From Actinomadura physcomitrii (GTDB lineage Bacteria > Actinomycetota > Actinomycetes > Streptosporangiales > Streptosporangiaceae), in assembly GCF_008923205.2 (NCBI RefSeq), contig NZ_WBMS02000070.1, positions 1-32,850 on the forward strand: 32,850 bases of DNA. The letters run 5' to 3'. Below, in pieces: positions 29,784 through 32,850 of this stretch. A model generated the notes under the pieces. That model was not told the DNA's origin. It made no database searches and worked only from the letters and a program-made list of their open reading frames with translations. Within the stretch, counting starts at the first letter, position 1. Each line of letters starts with the position of its first letter. The position numbers were made by a program, and so were the translations under genes.

Positions 29784-31550
29784 ATGGCCGACGACGACGA
29801 ACGCTGGAAGGCGCGGTTCCGCGCCGCCCGGATCAGCCTCCCCCGCTGGGCGCGCGACGCCCCGGACCGCAGCATCTACCGCTCCAACGCCACCGGCACC
29901 TGGGAGATCTACGCCTGGGACCGCGGCACCGGCGAGCAGCGGCAGCTGACCGAACGGCCCAACGGCACATGGATCGGCGCCATCGACCCCGCCGGCGAGC
30001 ACGTGTGGTGGTTCGCCGACACCGACGGCGACGAGTTCGGCGTCTGGCGGCGCGTCCCGTTCGGCGGCGGCGAGGACGCCCCCGCCGTCCCCGGGCTCGA
30101 CCCGTCCTACCCGGCCGGGCTGTCCCTCGGCGCGAGCGGCCTCGCGGTCGTCGGCCGCACCGGCGAGGACGGCAACACCGTCCACCTGTGCCGCCCCGGC
30201 GCCGCGCCGGAGGTGCTGTACCACCACGCCGAGGACGCGCACGTCGCCGCCCTGTCCCGGGACGAGTCGCTCATCGCGGTCGGGCACAGCGAGCACGGCG
30301 ACAGCCGCCACATGGCGCTGCGGGTCGTCCGCCCGGACGGCTCCGCGGTCGCCGACCTGTGGGACGGCCCCGGCAAGGGCGTCTACGGGATGGGCTTCGC
30401 GCCCGTCCACGGCGACACCCGGCTCCTCGTCGGGCACGAGCGCCGCGGCCGCGACGAGATCCTCATCTGGGACCCGGCCGCCGGCACCGAGCGGGAGATC
30501 GTCCTCGACCTGCCCGGCGAGATCGGCGCCGGCTGGTACCCTGACGGGTCCGCACTGCTGATCTCCCACAACCACGAGGCGCGCGACGAGCTGTACCGCT
30601 ACGACCTCGGCGACGGGTCGCTGGCGCGGGTCGAGACGCCCCGCGGCGTGATCGGCGGCGCGGACGTGCGGCCGGACGGCACGGTCGAGTTCTCCTGGTC
30701 GTCGGCCGCCGAACCGCCGGTGATCCGGTCGACGTCGGGCGCGGTCGTGCTCACCCCGCCCGGGCCCGCGGCGCCGCCGTCCGTCCCGGTCGAGGACGCG
30801 TGGGTGGACGGTCCCGGCGGGCGGATCCACGCGCTGGTCAGCAAGCCCGAGGGGGACCGCCCGTTCCCGACCGTGTTCGACGTCCACGGCGGGCCGACCG
30901 CGCAGGACGACGACTCGTTCGCGCCCGCCGCCGCCGCGTGGGTCGACCACGGGTTCGCCGTCGTCCGCGTCAACTACCGCGGCTCCACCGGCTACGGCTC
31001 GCGGTGGCGCGACGCGATCGAGGGACGCGTCGGGCTCACCGAGCTGGAGGACATCAAGGCCGTCCGGGACTGGGCCGTCGGCACCGGCCTCGCCGACCCG
31101 GACCGGCTCGTGCTCACCGGCGGGTCGTGGGGCGGGTTCCTCACGCTGCTCGGCATCGGCACGCAGCCGGACGACTGGAGCGTCGGCGTCGCGTCCGTCC
31201 CGGTGGCCGACTACGTCGCCGCCTACGAGGACGAGATGGAGGGGCTCCAGGCGTTCGACCGGTCGCTGTTCGGCGGTTCGCCCGAGGAGGTCCCGGAGCG
31301 GTACCGCGAGTCGTCGCCGATCACCTACGTCGAGAAGGTGAAGGCGCCGGTGCTGGTCCTCGCGGGCGAGAACGACCCGCGCTGCCCCATCCGGCAGATC
31401 GACAACTACCTCGCGCGCCTCGCCGAGCTGGGGCTGCCGCACGAGACGTACCGCTACGACGCGGGCCACGGCTCCCTCGTCGTCGAGGAACGCATCACGC
31501 AAATGTCGGCGGAGATGGACTTCGCCCGCAAACATCTGGGTATGTCGTAA
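29784..31550 (+). CDS. S9 prolyl-oligopeptidase-family serine peptidase
   Basis: A 588-residue cytosolic protein. The N-terminal beta-propeller (about 1-330) has repeated strands such as TWEIYAWDRGTGE, GLAVVGRTGEDG, DEILIWDPAAG and DELYRYDLGDG. The C-terminal alpha/beta hydrolase has TVFDVHGGPTAQ (oxyanion region), nucleophile GGSWGG (S448), AGENDPRCP (D531) and DAGHGS (H562): the full catalytic triad. It probably cleaves short peptides or acyl-peptides. ATG 29784 gives the typical N-terminus; a frame open from 29757 overlaps the previous gene. GATACT lies six bases before the ATG, so it may also be leaderless, although GGGGGA could serve weakly as a ribosome site. Confidence 0.9.
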   Translation: MADDDERWKARFRAARISLPRWARDAPDRSIYRSNATGTWEIYAWDRGTGEQRQLTERPNGTWIGAIDPAGEHVWWFADTDGDEFGVWRRVPFGGGEDAPAVPGLDPSYPAGLSLGASGLAVVGRTGEDGNTVHLCRPGAAPEVLYHHAEDAHVAALSRDESLIAVGHSEHGDSRHMALRVVRPDGSAVADLWDGPGKGVYGMGFAPVHGDTRLLVGHERRGRDEILIWDPAAGTEREIVLDLPGEIGAGWYPDGSALLISHNHEARDELYRYDLGDGSLARVETPRGVIGGADVRPDGTVEFSWSSAAEPPVIRSTSGAVVLTPPGPAAPPSVPVEDAWVDGPGGRIHALVSKPEGDRPFPTVFDVHGGPTAQDDDSFAPAAAAWVDHGFAVVRVNYRGSTGYGSRWRDAIEGRVGLTELEDIKAVRDWAVGTGLADPDRLVLTGGSWGGFLTLLGIGTQPDDWSVGVASVPVADYVAAYEDEMEGLQAFDRSLFGGSPEEVPERYRESSPITYVEKVKAPVLVLAGENDPRCPIRQIDNYLARLAELGLPHETYRYDAGHGSLVVEERITQMSAEMDFARKHLGMS

Positions 31551-31558
31551 TTCAGTCC

Positions 31559-31590
31559 GCGGGGACGGGCGTCGCCCCGCCCGTCCCCGC
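31559..31590 (+). terminator. Hairpin terminator after the S9 peptidase
   Basis: GCGGGGACGGGC (31559-31570) pairs perfectly with GCCCGTCCCCGC (31579-31590): a 12-bp stem and 8-nt loop, 8 bp after the stop. No T-run follows, as is common in high-GC actinomycetes. Confidence 0.8.
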
Positions 31591-31767
31591 GTTCGCCTGC
31601 GTTTACAAGATCGAAGACCCGGGCATCCCTCCGATCGGCCGCCACCGAGCGCCGCCGACAAGAGAGAGGGCCGGTCACCGACCGGCGGCCCCCCGGGCGC
31701 CGCCGCCCCGTGCGGCGGCGCGCTCACCGCCGCTCTCCGCGTGGAGAGCCGAACCGGGGGGATCACC
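31591..31767 (+). promoter_or_regulatory. Hairpin-rich leader of the M15-like gene
   Basis: Three further hairpins precede the start codon: GCCGGTC/GACCGGC (31670-31686), GCGCCGCCGC/GCGGCGGCGC (31697-31721) and GCTCTCC/GGAGAGC (31732-31749). The last lies just before GGGGGGATCACC and ATG 31768. I could not match it to a riboswitch class from memory. It could be a structured 5' leader or simply extra terminator stems. Confidence 0.45.
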
Positions 31768-32730
31768 ATGGACCGGCCGCATGCCGTCCGCACGCCCACG
31801 CCCACGCCCACGCCCTGCCCGCACTCGCGCCCGCGCCCGCGCCCGCGCCGAAAACCTTCGTGCACCGCGCTCGGCACCCTTCTCGCGACGGCCGCCGCGT
31901 TCGTCGCCACGGCCCAGGTCGCCCCGGCGGACGCCACCACCGCCCCGGCACCCGGCCCGTCCACCGTAACGGCGCCTCCGCCGCCGGATCCGCCGGCGGA
32001 CGGGGCATCTCCGGTCACGTTGGCCTCCGCCGCGTCGCATCCGCCGCCCGCGCCCGGACGCTCGCCCGTCGCGCACCCGCCCGGCGGAGCGCAGACCGCC
32101 GCGCAGCCGGCGAGCCCGCAGGCCCCGGGTCCGCCCGCGCGGCCCAGCCCGCCGCCCGGGACGCTCGCCGGGCTCGCGCCGTCCGCGGCGGCCACCGGGA
32201 TGGGCGGCGTCCTGCCTCCGGCGGATCCCCCGGCGCCCGTATCGCCGCCCGCCTCACCGCGGCCTGCGACGGTTTCGGACCCTGCGGCGGGCGCGGCCCC
32301 GGGCGTTCCCACGGCCGGGCTCCCGGACATCCCGGACTCGGTGCGGCTGCATCATGAGGTCGCGGCGGGCTTCCTGCGCGCGAACGGGATCCGGTGGCGG
32401 TCGACCGGGCACTGCTCGGACCGCGCGCGCCCGACCTGCACGTCCTTCGAAGGGCTGCGCTGGGGCACGCTCAGGCGCCTGCTGGAGTTCCGGGCGGACA
32501 CCGGCTGCCCGATCACCGTCACCGGCGGGACGGAGCGCGGCCACGCCGCCGGCCCGCGCGGCCACGCCGCCGGCTACAAGCTCGACATCGCGCCGAACCG
32601 GTGCGTCGACGCGGCGATCACGCGCTACCCGTACGAGGGGGTGCGGGGCGACGGCGCGCGGCTGTACCGGTCACCGGACGGCACGCTGTTCGCCCGCGAG
32701 CGCGACCACTGGGACATCACCTTCGGCTAG
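31768..32730 (+). CDS. Secreted M15-like zinc peptidase-fold protein with Pro-rich linker
   Basis: A 320-residue protein with an unusually long basic N-terminus (TPTPTPTP then RPRPRPRRK), a hydrophobic signal segment (about 35-55), and a disordered Pro/Ala/Ser linker to about 190. The C-terminal domain starts at LHHEVAAGFLRANGI. It carries STGHCSD...TCTSFEGLRWGTL, TGCPITVTGGTE, and H266-x6-D273 (GHAAGYKLDI), with H314 in RDHWDITF. H-x6-D plus a distal H matches the zinc site of M15 (VanX/DD-carboxypeptidase) enzymes. A role in peptidoglycan turnover is likely, though the catalytic glutamate is not certain. Its TAG stop lies in the CTAG at the IS edge, so the last codons could have been altered by the insertion, but HWDITF is the expected end. 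Confidence 0.75.
   Translation: MDRPHAVRTPTPTPTPCPHSRPRPRPRRKPSCTALGTLLATAAAFVATAQVAPADATTAPAPGPSTVTAPPPPDPPADGASPVTLASAASHPPPAPGRSPVAHPPGGAQTAAQPASPQAPGPPARPSPPPGTLAGLAPSAAATGMGGVLPPADPPAPVSPPASPRPATVSDPAAGAAPGVPTAGLPDIPDSVRLHHEVAAGFLRANGIRWRSTGHCSDRARPTCTSFEGLRWGTLRRLLEFRADTGCPITVTGGTERGHAAGPRGHAAGYKLDIAPNRCVDAAITRYPYEGVRGDGARLYRSPDGTLFARERDHWDITFG
31791..31850 (+). repeat. Hexamer tandem repeats inside the M15-like gene
   Basis: CCCACG units (31791-31815) encode alternating Thr-Pro and CGCGCC-like units (31826-31850) encode alternating Arg-Pro. The unit length is a multiple of three, so copy-number changes keep the frame and would change the length of the N-terminal region before the signal segment. 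Confidence 0.7.
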
Positions 32731-32850
32731 ATGAATGAGTCCAAGGAGTGTCGTTGCAGTCAGTGATCATAGGCAGTCAGTGACCGCTTGATCGACTGTC
32801 CGGTCTTGTCGTTGTGCCATATCGCCGCTGTGAGAGCGAGGATCCGGCAC
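32727..32850 (-). mobile_element. Right-hand end of an insertion sequence (right window edge), inverted copy
   Basis: The perfect reverse complement of 2-125. It abuts the stop codon of the M15-like gene at CTAG (32727-32730) and continues beyond the window. Together with the left copy it bounds the whole segment by inverted IS ends. Confidence 0.85.
32760..32849 (-). pseudogene. Transposase C-terminus (IS982-like), partial at window edge
   Basis: The minus strand encodes the same 29-residue tail as bases 3-92 (ending RSLTAYDH), with the stop at 32760-32762. It is partial only because the window ends. Family assignment is as for the left copy. Confidence 0.75.

Noticed and set aside
31591..31767. 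A c-di-AMP (ydaO) riboswitch
   Set aside because: Hairpins are present but I could not place the conserved ydaO core sequences.
29601..32330. A 909-codon open frame on the minus strand
   Set aside because: It is antisense to the S9 peptidase and M15-like genes, Gly/Arg/Ala-rich and without domains: a usual artefact of very high GC.
1..32850. CRISPR arrays, rRNA genes
   Set aside because: No regularly spaced repeats and no rRNA sequence seen on either strand.

Overview
The window is high-GC actinobacterial DNA: GTG starts are frequent, several genes look leaderless, and DUF5753/DUF397 regulators, MerR and GlxA-type regulators and Pro-rich secreted proteins are present. A Streptosporangiales/Thermomonosporaceae-like source (for example Actinomadura) would fit, but that is a guess. 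Both ends lie inside copies of one insertion sequence in opposite orientation: bases 2-125 and 32727-32850 are perfect reverse complements, and both encode the same transposase C-terminus (IS982-like by recall). The segment is either bounded by two inverted IS copies or is an assembly contig that stops in a repeat.

Left part (about 0-14.4 kb) looks like an accessory island and appears less GC-rich than the rest. It opens with a methyltransferase beheaded at the IS edge, tRNA-Pro(CGG), and a decayed stretch with a transposase scrap and an AT-rich patch next to three DnaA-box-like words. Next is a regulatory block: an RsbW-like ATP-binding protein; a CxxCxGxG zinc-knuckle microprotein coupled to a PCMT-family methyltransferase; and an XRE/DUF5753 regulator with two tandem DUF397 proteins. 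The methyltransferase and regulator units start from related, equally spaced promoter regions with GAACGTGC/GCACGTTC palindromes. Then comes the main attraction, a tight co-directional six-gene run (5278-12408): DUF1257 (Ycf35-like), DUF2997, a minimal radical SAM protein, a Ycf46-like AAA+ ATPase, a 935-residue helical-repeat plus beta-propeller protein, and an Hsp70-like ATPase. I know of no defined function for this set. A junction full of broken genes (12.4-13.3 kb) follows, then a D-amino-acid-oxidase-like flavoprotein with reordered motifs, coupled to a truncated thiamine-diphosphate decarboxylase.

Right part (14.8-32.7 kb) looks more chromosomal. It has a lipoprotein; an orphan Pycsar-effector-like membrane protein; and a two-component system followed by a catalytically degenerate M23-like protein, a bis-heme cytochrome b-like protein and a NuoF-ferredoxin fusion. 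TAAG boxes at 11-bp spacing tie the response regulator to this putative transmembrane electron-transfer unit. Further on are a PucR/RsbRD-N-terminal-like protein, a GlxA-type regulator, an orphan DUF5753 regulator with its own TGCA-rich operator, a diaminopropionate ammonia-lyase with divergent LysR, two small proteins, a MerR regulator, a class A beta-lactamase-like hydrolase, an S9 peptidase, and a secreted M15-like protein with a hairpin-rich leader, which ends exactly at the right IS copy.
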